From contig JAPPBY010000028.1 in NCBI GenBank assembly GCA_026702615.1, forward strand, positions 24,628 to 88,627: 64,000 nt of DNA, written 5' to 3'. The notes under the pieces were generated by a model, which saw only the letters and a program-made list of their open reading frames with translations, was not told the DNA's origin and made no database searches. The position numbers were made by a program, and so were the translations under genes. Below, in pieces: positions 16,786-24,941 of this stretch. The number at the start of each line of letters is the position of its first letter. Position 1 is the first letter of the stretch. The stretch is from Chloroflexota bacterium (GTDB lineage: Bacteria; Chloroflexota; Dehalococcoidia; Tepidiformales; Tepidiformaceae).

Positions 16786-16788
16786 GCT
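16783..16788 (+). promoter_or_regulatory. -10 TAGGCT overlapping the permease stop codon
   Basis: TAGGCT ends six bases before ATG 16795, and its TAG is the stop codon of the upstream permease gene. The same stop/-10 overlap recurs at 51304-51299 and 61452-61447 on the minus strand. Confidence 0.45.
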
Positions 16789-16794
16789 CGCCCC

Positions 16795-17694
16795 ATGCCC
16801 GACCGCTACCAGGTGCCCGAGCCCCTGGCGACGTTCGACGCGACCATGGCCGATGGCACGGTGATTCGGGTCCGGCGGCACGGCAACCCCGACGGCCCGC
16901 GCATGGTCCTTAGCCACGGCAACGGGCAGTCCGCCGACGGCTACTACCCGTTCTGGTCGAACCTCACCGACCGTTTCGACCTCTTCGTGTACGACCTCCG
17001 CAGCCACGGGCTGAATCCCGTCGGCGCTCAGGAGACGCACAACATCGGCGCCTTCGGGGACGACTGCGGCGGCGTCCTCGACGCCATCGCCGAGCGCTTC
17101 GGGGAGAAGCCCGCGATCGGCGTCTACCACTCAGTCTCGGCGCTGGGCGCGCTCCTCCACGCGCAGACGAGCGACGCCTTCGCGGCCCTCGTCCTCTACG
17201 ACGCGCCCGTCTGCAAACCCGGCCTCACGCCCGAACAGATGGGGGTCAGGTTCGAGCGGGGCGCAGCCGGAACCCGCCGCCGCCCCGACCGCTTCGCGTC
17301 CCGCGAGGAGCTCGCCGAGAGCCTCCGGCGCAACCCCATGTACCAGCACATGCGCCCGGGCGTGCCCGACCTCCTCGCCGAGACCGTCCTCCGCCCCGCC
17401 GCCGACGGTTCCGGCTTCGAGCTCTGCTGCCCCAAGGAGTACGAGGCCCAGGCCTACGACGGCGCTGTCCGCTGGTGCGTCCAGGTCGACCTCGACGCCC
17501 TGCGCTGCCCCATCAAGGTCATCGGCTCCGACCCGACCACCCCCTTCTCCTTCTTCCCCGGCGTCGACCTGAGCGAGCTCATTCAGGCCAACTACGACTT
17601 CATTCCCGAAACCACTCACTTCCTCCAGCTGGAGGAACCCGAGCAGTGCGCCGCCCTCGCCATCCAGTTCCTGGAGGAACTCGGCCTGGCCTAG
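16795..17694 (+). CDS. Alpha/beta hydrolase with atypical nucleophile elbow
   Basis: 299-aa alpha/beta-hydrolase-fold protein. The oxyanion region is VLSHGNGQSADGYYP, the strand-4 region is FVYDLRSHG, and the C-terminal His lies in ETTHFLQLEEP. The nucleophile elbow expected as G-x-S-x-G reads YHSVSALGA, so the Ser is present but both flanking Gly residues are changed (His before, Ser at the small position). Activity is likely but not certain. It may hydrolyse an ester or lactone. It sits nine bases after the ABC-2 permease and has its own leaderless-type -10. It is convergent with the metalloprotease gene. Confidence 0.8.
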   Translation: MPDRYQVPEPLATFDATMADGTVIRVRRHGNPDGPRMVLSHGNGQSADGYYPFWSNLTDRFDLFVYDLRSHGLNPVGAQETHNIGAFGDDCGGVLDAIAERFGEKPAIGVYHSVSALGALLHAQTSDAFAALVLYDAPVCKPGLTPEQMGVRFERGAAGTRRRPDRFASREELAESLRRNPMYQHMRPGVPDLLAETVLRPAADGSGFELCCPKEYEAQAYDGAVRWCVQVDLDALRCPIKVIGSDPTTPFSFFPGVDLSELIQANYDFIPETTHFLQLEEPEQCAALAIQFLEELGLA

Positions 17695-17706
17695 GCGGAA
17701 GCGCTA

Positions 17707-18891
17707 CTACTCCTCAGCGCAGTGCTCGATGGGTTCCAGCTCCCACCACGCGTCCGGGAGCCGAACCGCGATGCCCTCAACGTCCCCGCCGCGCACCTCG
17801 ACGTACGTCGCACCTCTCCGGGACGCCGTGAAGCCGGTGTCCTCCTCGTACCACCCGATCATGGTGCAGGCGGTTGTCGGCGGGGGGTTGATGCTGATGG
17901 TGTACCAGCCTTCCGCCGGAACGGCGATCACGAAGCCCCCATCCGCCACCGACAGGCTGTAGGAACTCTGGGCCCCGTCGCTTGACACCACCACAAGGGC
18001 GATCCGTCGCAGGCCGTCGCCGCGCGGCCCCACCACGGAGCCGCTGATGGTGTGGAAAGGCGGCCGGTTCTCGGCGCGATGAAGCTCGAACTCCTCGTAG
18101 AACGCGTCCACTCCGATGCCGAACACGTCGCTGAAGGCATCCTTCCACGAGAGGCCCGTCGAGACGCTTCGGTAGTAGTCGAGCAGGGCGCCTTCCCCGG
18201 CCCGCTGGACAAGCAGATCTACCGCCAGAAAGCCAAGGACGTAGCCTTCCACGAATATCCGGTCGCCCGTCGCCTCGAGCCTGCCGGCCCATGAGGTCAC
18301 GGAGAACGCGTTCTCGTCCCGCAGTTCCTGGTAGGTTCGGAGCCCCACCTCCGCCCGGTAAACGGCTTCCGCGTAGTCGGCCATGCCCTCCAGCAGCCAG
18401 ATTGGCCCGGTGGCGCGGCGGAACCCCTCAGTGTTCTCGCCGAACCCCGCCAGGTGAATCTGAAGGAGGTGGAAGTACTCGTGGTCGAGAACGAGTAAAC
18501 CGTCGACACGACAGCGATCCTCGACGAGGAAGATCGTGCCCCCCCGTGCAGCAAGGCAGTCGGATCTCGCCATGCGGAAGCCGGTCACATCCAGGAAGAC
18601 GTCCTCCAGCGTGTTGCGGTTGTCTGTGAGGTAGACCGCGACCCCCGGCACGCTGACGCCGAAGCGCGCGTCGAAGAAGGCGATGATGCTGGCCATCTGG
18701 GCGTGCACTTCCTCCGCCAGGCCCTGGTCGAGGCCGTTGTAGAGCACGACCCTCGCCTCCACCGTCCCTCCCGAGTCCAGGTGAACCGCGCGCGTCGTCG
18801 CCTCGCCCTTCGGACCGCATGCGCTCAGCGCCAGCGCGACCAGCCCGACGCCGACCGCCGCAGTTATTCGGGAACGCCAGAAGGGCGTCAC
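17707..18891 (-). CDS. Lipoprotein gluzincin-type metallopeptidase
   Basis: 394-aa predicted lipoprotein: hydrophobic signal, then LALSAC (C25). The zinc-binding HExxH motif is HEYFH near residue 137, followed about 30 residues later by WLLEGMADYAE, whose Glu would be the third ligand. This HExxH...E arrangement defines gluzincin or peptidase MA-like proteins. The C-terminal part (residues about 275-380) looks like a beta-sandwich or carboxypeptidase-regulatory-like domain (ISGSVVGPRGDGL). It should act outside the membrane. The GTG start at 18891 has TATGCT six bases upstream. No neighbour indicates a substrate. Confidence 0.75.
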   Translation of the reverse strand: MTPFWRSRITAAVGVGLVALALSACGPKGEATTRAVHLDSGGTVEARVVLYNGLDQGLAEEVHAQMASIIAFFDARFGVSVPGVAVYLTDNRNTLEDVFLDVTGFRMARSDCLAARGGTIFLVEDRCRVDGLLVLDHEYFHLLQIHLAGFGENTEGFRRATGPIWLLEGMADYAEAVYRAEVGLRTYQELRDENAFSVTSWAGRLEATGDRIFVEGYVLGFLAVDLLVQRAGEGALLDYYRSVSTGLSWKDAFSDVFGIGVDAFYEEFELHRAENRPPFHTISGSVVGPRGDGLRRIALVVVSSDGAQSSYSLSVADGGFVIAVPAEGWYTISINPPPTTACTMIGWYEEDTGFTASRRGATYVEVRGGDVEGIAVRLPDAWWELEPIEHCAEE

Positions 18892-18941
18892 AAGCCAAGC
18901 ATAGGGGGCGACGGACAGGACTCGCGCCAGGCGAGCGTGAA

Positions 18942-18966
18942 GCGGGGCGCCCGATGGGCGCCCCGC
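18942..18966 (-). terminator. GC-rich hairpin after the D-aminoacylase gene
   Basis: Perfect 11-bp stem GCGGGGCGCCC / GGGCGCCCCGC with a three-base loop, 28 bases after the stop at 18995. Only TT follows on the minus strand, so it is a weak intrinsic terminator or a 3' barrier. Confidence 0.55.
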
Positions 18967-18994
18967 GTTGGTGCGTTGCCGCTGAACGTTCGCG

Positions 18995-20695
18995 CTAGCC
19001 CTGGCCGTGGCGCAGGAGCTTGCCGCTCGTCGCGCCCGTGCACTCGCCGTCCACGAACGTCTCCTCGCCGTTGACCATGATGTGACGGTAGCCGTGCGGC
19101 TTCCGGATCAGGCGCCACGCGCCTGCCGGGTAGTCGTACGCCCGCTCCACCTCGCCCATGTCGAGGTTCTCGAGGTCGTAGACCACGATGTCGGCGGGAG
19201 CGCCCTCGCGGATGGTGCCGCGGTCGCGGAAGCCCGCCGCCAGCGCCGGGTAGGCGCTCAGCCGCCAGTGGGCCTCTTCGAGGCTCATCATCTCGTGGTC
19301 GCGAACCAGGAGTGCCAGGTACTCGGTCGGGTAGCGGCCGAGCGTGATGAACTTCGTGTGCGCGCCGCCGTCGGAGACGCCGGGCAGGGCGAACGCCGAG
19401 GTCGCCATCTTCTTCATGGCCTCGATGTCCATCTTCTGCGGGGCCGTCACGAAGAGCGCTTTCATGTCGTCCTCGAGGGCGATGTCGAGCATCGCATCGA
19501 TGACGTGTACGCCGCGCTCCTTCGCGACCTCGCCACAGGTCCAGCCCGTGTACCGGTCCAGCTCGGGCTTGTGCAGCTCGCCGATGATCAGGTCGTTGAA
19601 GTTCAGGACGACGCCCGCGCCGCCTTCCGACCAGTCGCCGCCCTCGTCCTTGATCGCCTGGCGGCGGACGGGGTCGGCCATCTTCGCGGCGCGCTCCTCG
19701 ACCGTGCCGAGGGTCATCTCGCGCCAGGCCGGGCTGGAGTCGAACAGGTTCCACTCCTCGAAGGTGAACTGGAAGTTGTTCTCCGCCGTCAGCGCCTGCC
19801 CGAAGATGCGGGTGCCGCGGGCGTTGCACTCGTCAAGCCAGTCCATCGCCTGCTCGTAGCCCGGCATGGCGATGCCGTGCTGGTCCGTGAAGACCGCGAG
19901 CACGTTCCAGATGACCGGCCGGCCACTCTCGTCGGCCAGCTTCTCGGTCAGGTCCTGGCTCGCGCCGATGCACTGGATGAAGCCGCGGCCCACTTCGCGC
20001 AGCACGCGCGCGAAGGAGAGCAGGTCGTCCTGCGTCATCAGGTTGGTGATCATGAGCGTGCCGTCGTAGTCACGCTGCACGTCGTTCTCGCCGATCTGGG
20101 CCGACCAGCCGCAGCCGCCTGCTTCCAGACCTTCCTTCATCAGGCGGTGCATCTCCGCCATCTCGGTCTCGTTCGCCGGGCGGCTCTTCGCCGCCTCCAG
20201 ACCCATCACGTACGCCATCAGCGGGTTGAGGGGCATGTAGCTGAGCACGTTCACGCCCTTGGGCGTGCGCTCCAGGCTGTCAAGGAACTGGGGATAGGTC
20301 TCCCAGTCCCAGGGCATGCCTTCCTTCATCGACTCCAGGGGAACCGCCTCGTTGCGCGACATTGTCATCATCGCGCGGTCCTGGTCCTCGGGCTTGCAGG
20401 GCGCGAAGCCGAAGCCACAGTTCCCGATGGCGACCGAGGTGACGCCGTGCCAGCCGGAAATCGAGCACCACGGATCCCAGTAGATCTGGGAGTCGTAGTG
20501 CGTGTGCAGGTCGACGAAGCCGGGGACCACGTTCAGGCCGCTGGCGTCGACGATCTTTCCGGCGCTGGACGTGTGAATCTTGCCGCCGATCGAGGCGATG
20601 ACACCGTCCTTGATGCCGATGTCGCCGGTGAATCGCGGTGTCCGCTGGCCATCGAAGATGGTTCCGCCCTTGATGACGGTATCGAATTCAGGCAT
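18995..20695 (-). CDS. N-acyl-D-amino-acid deacylase family amidohydrolase
   Basis: 566-aa amidohydrolase of the D-aminoacylase group (DAN family). The composite beta-sandwich starts FDTVIKGGTIFDGQ. The metal motif VDLHTHYDSQ is at about residue 66, and the later barrel contains DGGAHTKF for the catalytic Asp region. The C-terminal segment GYRHIMVNGEETFVDG rejoins the sandwich. It would hydrolyse N-acyl-D-amino acids or related amides in the cytoplasm. GGGAG precedes the ATG by about eight bases, and a TACACT hexamer lies further upstream. A hairpin follows the gene. Related amidohydrolase and M20 genes nearby suggest use of amides or peptides. Confidence 0.87.
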   Translation of the reverse strand: MPEFDTVIKGGTIFDGQRTPRFTGDIGIKDGVIASIGGKIHTSSAGKIVDASGLNVVPGFVDLHTHYDSQIYWDPWCSISGWHGVTSVAIGNCGFGFAPCKPEDQDRAMMTMSRNEAVPLESMKEGMPWDWETYPQFLDSLERTPKGVNVLSYMPLNPLMAYVMGLEAAKSRPANETEMAEMHRLMKEGLEAGGCGWSAQIGENDVQRDYDGTLMITNLMTQDDLLSFARVLREVGRGFIQCIGASQDLTEKLADESGRPVIWNVLAVFTDQHGIAMPGYEQAMDWLDECNARGTRIFGQALTAENNFQFTFEEWNLFDSSPAWREMTLGTVEERAAKMADPVRRQAIKDEGGDWSEGGAGVVLNFNDLIIGELHKPELDRYTGWTCGEVAKERGVHVIDAMLDIALEDDMKALFVTAPQKMDIEAMKKMATSAFALPGVSDGGAHTKFITLGRYPTEYLALLVRDHEMMSLEEAHWRLSAYPALAAGFRDRGTIREGAPADIVVYDLENLDMGEVERAYDYPAGAWRLIRKPHGYRHIMVNGEETFVDGECTGATSGKLLRHGQG

Positions 20696-20810
20696 GCCTT
20701 TTCTCCCGGATTAGGTTGGTCGTTGTCGCCAGTGTACGCGCGTCCGCGGGCCCGTCCAGACGACGGGGGGAGGAGAGCATACCGTATTCGTTGCGGGGGT
20801 TGCCGCGCCC

Positions 20811-21086
20811 TCAGGGAGCGGGCCGCTGGAGCAGGCGGATCTCCTCGACCCAGAACACCCCTTCCGAGTCCTCGCTGAAGATGAGGACAAGGTGAGGGAT
20901 GCCCGGAAGACGCTTGGTCTCGACGGTACGCAGGCCTCCGGAATTCGGCGCGACCGGGAGCTGGCGCCCGGCGACGCCAATCGTACGCAGGGCCCCGTCG
21001 ATTGCTCCCCGGGCACGCGGGAACTGCCGGGTGAGCGCCTGATACTGGGAGTCTGCGAAGGGCGTCCAGCGAACCTCAGCCAGCAC
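20811..21086 (-). CDS. Putative RelE/ParE-fold toxin partner of the Panacea gene
   Basis: 91-aa basic protein, tentatively assigned. From the GTG at 21086 it reads VLAEVRWTPFADSQYQALTR, then GGLRTVETKRLPGIPHLVLIF and VFWVEEIRLL. This order of strand, two helices and four-stranded sheet with a final V-x-W/I-x-E-I strand resembles the RelE/ParE superfamily. GTG overlaps the last ten bases of the upstream gene, implying translational coupling. A longer frame from 21197 would overlap that gene by over 100 bases and is less likely. Catalytic residues of RelE are not clearly assignable. A HigB- or ParE-like activity is inference. Confidence 0.55.
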   Translation of the reverse strand: MLAEVRWTPFADSQYQALTRQFPRARGAIDGALRTIGVAGRQLPVAPNSGGLRTVETKRLPGIPHLVLIFSEDSEGVFWVEEIRLLQRPAP

Positions 21087-21567
21087 GCGCGACCCGGCCC
21101 AGCCGTTCGGCGACTTCCTGCGCTGCGCGGGTCGCTTCCGGACTAGGGGGTTCAGTGGATACGAATACGAGGTTGTAGGCGATGACTTCGCCGTCATCGA
21201 CGTACCGGGTTAGAGACTCGATGTGGGTGGAGAGTTCGCTGTCAGGGGCTTCCCGGTCACGAAGCGCCTGCTCGATGACCGCGACTTCCTCGTCGCCAAA
21301 CAGGGATCTGTCGGCGTCCTCGCCGATGCCTTCCATGCCGTCGAGTTCCGCGTCGAGGCACTCCGGCCAGGGGCCCTCAGCCGACTTCCTGTAGGTTGCC
21401 CCGGTAATGGAGTCCCCCAGCCGCGCGTAGGCGAGAAAGTCGCAGTGGTAGAGCAGGCTGGCCAGCTTCGCCCTGTCGAACGCCGGGTCCGCCTGTGAGC
21501 GCGATGTCACGTACCGCGCCAGGGCCCGGAACCGCTCACCCCTGTAGGTGCGCCCTTCTTGCTCCAT
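21076..21567 (-). CDS. Panacea-domain (DUF4065-like) antitoxin
   Basis: 163-aa protein with the Panacea/SocA-like core: RAKLASLLYHCDFLAYARLG followed by SITGATYRKSAEGPWP, matching the family pattern K-L-LLY-DF--Y---G-SITG-Y----GP-P. Panacea proteins are antitoxins that neutralise many unrelated toxins. The gene lies directly upstream of, and overlaps, a RelE-like reading frame. The start is ATG 21567: TACAGT ends six bases before it, and the GTG at 21570 would leave too little room. Antitoxin-first order is typical of type II systems. Autoregulation is possible but no operator is evident. Confidence 0.75.
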   Translation of the reverse strand: MEQEGRTYRGERFRALARYVTSRSQADPAFDRAKLASLLYHCDFLAYARLGDSITGATYRKSAEGPWPECLDAELDGMEGIGEDADRSLFGDEEVAVIEQALRDREAPDSELSTHIESLTRYVDDGEVIAYNLVFVSTEPPSPEATRAAQEVAERLGRVARAG

Positions 21568-21623
21568 CACTCGACTGTACAGCTATTGTCCACCCCACGC
21601 ACTCCCGGCATTCCCAACCGTAG

Positions 21624-21657
21624 TGGTCAGCGCACTCCCCGGGGAATATCCTTCCCC
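21624..21657 (+). promoter_or_regulatory. Promoter with palindromic operator-like site, amidohydrolase gene
   Basis: TGGTCA (21624-21629), a 17-bp spacer and TATCCT (21647-21652) lie about 33 bases before the ATG at 21685. The perfect inverted repeat GGGGAA-N5-TTCCCC (21641-21657) is centred on the -10 box, a position suited to a repressor. Confidence 0.45.
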
Positions 21658-21684
21658 CCACAACATCCCTGCCCGGAGCGCGCC

Positions 21685-22803
21685 ATGACCGCGATCGCCA
21701 TTCCCCCCATCGCCTGGCCCGTCGACCGCGAGATCCCCGACCTCGACTGGCAGCCCCCCGCCGGTACCCGCGTCATCTCCGCCGATGACCACTGGCTCGA
21801 ACCCCCCGACCTCTTCGTCGACCGCATGCCCGCGAAGTATCGCGACCAGGCCCCGAAGGTCTGGCGCGACGAGACCGGCACCCATCTCGAGTGCGAGGGC
21901 CGCAACCTCGACTCCGTCGGCCAGAACCTGAACCTCACGCAGGGGCGCCCCGGCATGGGCGATATCGAGCAGCGCGTCCCCGACATGGACGCCGAGGGGC
22001 TCGACGCCGGCCTCATCTTCGCCCAGGTCTCCATGGCCCTCTTCTCGCTCGAGGACGAGGACCTGATGATCGCCGCCTACGACGCCTACAACGAGGGCCT
22101 CGCCGAGTTCTGTGCGGGCATGCCCGGACGCCTCTATGGCGTCGGCATCCTCCCCACCATCTACAGCCCCGAGCGCACCGCCGACTACATCCAGAAGCTG
22201 AAGGCGCTGGGCTACGTCGCCATGCAGATCCCCTCCTACCCCCGCGCCGAGCGCGTCTGGTACAACGGCTCGAAGTGGGACGTCATGTGGGACGCCATTG
22301 AGGAGAGCGGCATCCCCCTCTCCTTCCACATTGGCGAGAACCCCAACTACCGCGGACGCGGCGCCCTCGGCACCTACCTCACCACCGGCTTCCAGCCCTT
22401 CCGCCGCCTCTGGTCGCTGCTCACCTTCTCCGGGACGCTGGAGCGCCACCCCGAGATGAACGTCATCTTCACCGAGGGCGGCATCTCTTGGGTCCCCGCC
22501 TGCCTCTACGACGCCGACAAGACGTACCGCCAGTTCGAGAGCGAGATGAAGCCCCAACTCGCCGAGATGCCGAGCTACTACTGGTACCGCCAGTGCTACG
22601 CCACCTTCATGGACGACCCCAGCGGCATCAAGCTCCTCGACGACATCGGCCCCGAGCACGCCCTCTGGTCGGCCGACTACCCCCACCCCGAGAGCACCCT
22701 GGGCGAGAGCCGCGGCCTCGTAAAGTCCTTCTTCGACGCCCTCCCCGAGGACCAGGCGAAGCTGGTCGTCGGCGGCAACGCCGCAAGGCTGTGGGGGATT
22801 TAG
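21685..22803 (+). CDS. Amidohydrolase-2 family metal-dependent hydrolase
   Basis: 372-aa TIM-barrel hydrolase of the amidohydrolase_2 (ACMSD-like) family. Near the N-terminus VISADDHWLEPPDLF provides the first metal-binding His. LSFHIGENPN in the middle and WSADYPHPEST near the C-terminus carry the other barrel ligands (His, and the Asp of ADYPH). Members are decarboxylases or hydrolases of aromatic-ring-derived acids. The start at 21685 is preferred because GGAG precedes it and conserved sequence starts soon after; the 42 extra upstream codons overlap the promoter. It is divergent from the toxin-antitoxin pair. The link to the Rieske catabolic genes is inference only. Confidence 0.83.
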   Translation: MTAIAIPPIAWPVDREIPDLDWQPPAGTRVISADDHWLEPPDLFVDRMPAKYRDQAPKVWRDETGTHLECEGRNLDSVGQNLNLTQGRPGMGDIEQRVPDMDAEGLDAGLIFAQVSMALFSLEDEDLMIAAYDAYNEGLAEFCAGMPGRLYGVGILPTIYSPERTADYIQKLKALGYVAMQIPSYPRAERVWYNGSKWDVMWDAIEESGIPLSFHIGENPNYRGRGALGTYLTTGFQPFRRLWSLLTFSGTLERHPEMNVIFTEGGISWVPACLYDADKTYRQFESEMKPQLAEMPSYYWYRQCYATFMDDPSGIKLLDDIGPEHALWSADYPHPESTLGESRGLVKSFFDALPEDQAKLVVGGNAARLWGI

Positions 22804-22889
22804 GAAAGGGTCGTTAGCCCGCCGCTCCAACCAAAGGAAACTATTCCCGAGCATCCAACCTCCAAGAACTTGATAACAGGGCCGTTTCG

Positions 22890-23372
22890 CTAGGCTTCTC
22901 GGAGCCTCAGCACGTTGCCCGACCTCTCCCAGTCGTCGTCAGGGGAGTACCAAGGGGCGCCATCCAGAACCGCGTTCCTGCCGCTCCAAGTGAGATTCCC
23001 CGCGACCGCCACGCATAGAGCGGTCAGGCTGTCTTCCCCGTCGAACGGAACAACGTCAGCGTGCCACGGGTTCACGGGAATGTCCGGTGTATTCAAGGCT
23101 CTTGCTGAGGCGTTATTCACCCTCTCCGCTGTGAAGCACTGCCAGCCGTGAAAATTCTCGACATTGGGATTGGCAGTGGCCTGAGCATCGTGTAGGCCGC
23201 GCAGATAGGGAAGGTCTGCGGAGTCTATCCGGTCAACGGATATCTCATTGTGCCTGCGGTAGGCCTCTCGGAGGTTACGTTTCACGTCAGATGGGCTTTT
23301 GCGACTCTGGAACCATGCCCTGCCAAGGGTCTCTCCGTCCTCCACAGGACCCACATCAATGGATTGGCTCAT
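22890..23372 (-). CDS. Unknown protein, third gene of a lower-GC cassette
   Basis: 160-aa soluble protein that I do not recognise. It contains AYRRHNEISVDRIDSADLPYL near the middle, an aromatic segment NFHGWQCFTAERVN, and a Trp/Asp-rich C-terminus (WYSPDDDWERSG). There is no signal or membrane helix. Its ATG overlaps the stop of the middle gene by four bases, so translation is coupled and the three proteins probably work together. Base composition is clearly lower in GC than the flanking genes (35 of 60 G+C at 23281-23340). Confidence 0.65.
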   Translation of the reverse strand: MSQSIDVGPVEDGETLGRAWFQSRKSPSDVKRNLREAYRRHNEISVDRIDSADLPYLRGLHDAQATANPNVENFHGWQCFTAERVNNASARALNTPDIPVNPWHADVVPFDGEDSLTALCVAVAGNLTWSGRNAVLDGAPWYSPDDDWERSGNVLRLREA

Positions 23373-24124
23373 TCGCGCTGGAGCACGTCAGACAGCCCCC
23401 GCTCCACGAAGAAATCGGGCAGCGTCTGTGAGTCTGGGTATCTAAGCTGCAAGTGGTACCTGTCGACGGACACAACACATAGAGCCTTCCGGCCTGGTTC
23501 GCAACGCAGAAGGAAGCCGCCATGCGGGGTGTTGAACACCTCTATTTCGGCAGCGCCGCCCTTGTCGGCAACGACGGACACGTCGACGGGGAGGTTCTTC
23601 AGGGCAAGGAGGATGCGCCCTACCTCGCTCCGAACTTCCGAACTGACCTTAACCTTCTGCTGACGTGCGTCTTCATCAAGATCACGTAGGCAGCGTTGTA
23701 CGATCGCTGTTCGTGGTGTCGCGGGGGGTATGACTTGCGCGATGTCTGCTTCGCCGAGATGGGTGCGAAGCAACACGTCAAAGACCTTCCTAATGGACTC
23801 TGTGGCCAGAGGAAGCTCCGCAGAGGGTGGGGCCGAGTGGTAGGGATTGCCGATAAGAGGCCGTCCGAGGGTTGCCATCATCCATGCCGAGAGGTCGTCT
23901 TCCTGCAACTCCACTTCGGGCATCCCATGGGCTTGAACGGTCCCGCCCCCCCATGCGTCGAGGTCTGTAATGGGGAACGACCACCAGTTCGGCCCCTTGG
24001 TAGTGGGGGGGTTGCCAGCGATGTTGAGGGATTCGTAAAAGTCCAGAACACCCTCGTCGTCGCCTTGTGATCCTCGTCCCGGCTTCGTAGGCGACGTGCT
24101 GATCTTCAAATCGGGTGAAGACAC
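23369..24124 (-). CDS. Unknown protein, second gene of a lower-GC cassette
   Basis: 251-aa soluble protein with no family I can name. The GTG at 24124 is chosen because it overlaps the upstream TAG by one base; the longer frame from 24175 would overlap that gene by 52 bases. The N-terminal 40 residues are Ser/Thr/Gly-rich and probably disordered. A central helical part (ESIRKVFDVLLRTHL) and a C-terminal beta-rich part (EVFNTPHGGFLLRCEPG) follow. It is coupled to both neighbours, upstream by TAGTG and downstream by ATGA. Confidence 0.65.
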   Translation of the reverse strand: MSSPDLKISTSPTKPGRGSQGDDEGVLDFYESLNIAGNPPTTKGPNWWSFPITDLDAWGGGTVQAHGMPEVELQEDDLSAWMMATLGRPLIGNPYHSAPPSAELPLATESIRKVFDVLLRTHLGEADIAQVIPPATPRTAIVQRCLRDLDEDARQQKVKVSSEVRSEVGRILLALKNLPVDVSVVADKGGAAEIEVFNTPHGGFLLRCEPGRKALCVVSVDRYHLQLRYPDSQTLPDFFVERGLSDVLQRE

Positions 24125-24783
24125 TAGCGACCCCCCTGGGCGATGCTGTTGAGCAGCATGTGGGAGCGGTCCCACGTAAGTTCCAAGTCGGCCAATATCT
24201 CGTGTCGACTAGGAAGAGTCTGCTCGTCTCGATGATGGTTCACCTTGACGAAGACGCGGGTAGTGTCCTTCTCCCAGAAGCGTGGCTCTACTTGGAAGGT
24301 CCAAGTTCTGCCCTCCTCTTCGAGGCGAAGGTCGAAGCCTCCACTCGTAGACTTCCAAGGCACTCCGCTCGACGCGAGCGCCTCGCCGAGCATTTGGCTC
24401 GCCAGATACTCTCCTGCGGGAATTTCGGAGTCCTGATCAAACACAAGCTCCATGTTGTAGCCGTAGGCTTCCGGCACCTCGTCCTCGCCCAGTGTGCTCT
24501 TGTCGATACATGTGGAAGTGGCATCTGCGAGCAGAGCCAGATCGTCTCTATCTGGATGCTGCCTCTCAATCTGTGAGCCGTCGCCACCCAGCAGAAGAGA
24601 TGTCCGCTCGCGACTCATCAACATCACATCAATTCTCTGCTGATCATCCACCACCTCGGTACGGCGAATGACTTCTGTCTGCATGGCTTCTCGAAAGTCG
24701 TCAAAGTCGCTGTCCTCGGGAAGGAAGCGAATCCCCCGGAAGACCAAATTGGCCCTCAACGCGTCAATAACCGTGAACGCCAT
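24124..24783 (-). CDS. Unknown protein, first gene of a lower-GC cassette
   Basis: 219-aa protein beginning MAFTVIDALRANLVFRGIRF. Recognisable but unnamed features are a hydrophobic YNMELVFDQDSEIPAG strand and, near the C-terminus, FQVEPRFWEKDTTRVFVKVN followed by HHRDE. A conserved-looking pattern of this kind occurs in uncharacterised bacterial families, but I cannot assign one. AAGGAA precedes ATG 24783 by five bases. The gene is driven by a textbook TTGACG-N17-TAGGTT promoter and starts the three-gene operon. GC at 24181-24240 is only 30 of 60. Confidence 0.65.
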   Translation of the reverse strand: MAFTVIDALRANLVFRGIRFLPEDSDFDDFREAMQTEVIRRTEVVDDQQRIDVMLMSRERTSLLLGGDGSQIERQHPDRDDLALLADATSTCIDKSTLGEDEVPEAYGYNMELVFDQDSEIPAGEYLASQMLGEALASSGVPWKSTSGGFDLRLEEEGRTWTFQVEPRFWEKDTTRVFVKVNHHRDEQTLPSRHEILADLELTWDRSHMLLNSIAQGGR

Positions 24784-24836
24784 GCTACTTCCTTCGTCTC
24801 CAGATCGGGCTTGGCACTCCACAAACAGGGTAGCGG

Positions 24837-24865
24837 AACCTACGTCGGGCAGGCATGGGCGTCAA
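24837..24865 (-). promoter_or_regulatory. Sigma-70 promoter of the unknown three-gene cassette
   Basis: On the minus strand TTGACG (24865-24860), an exact 17-bp spacer and TAGGTT (24842-24837), some 53 bases before the ATG at 24783. It is a conventional two-box promoter with leader and ribosome site. Confidence 0.55.
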
Positions 24866-24941
24866 CCGGCGTAAGGTCCGATTGTTGGACCCACTTCCCG
24901 ACCGTTTGCCGAGGTTGTGCTTTCCTTCACCTCTCCGCTCC

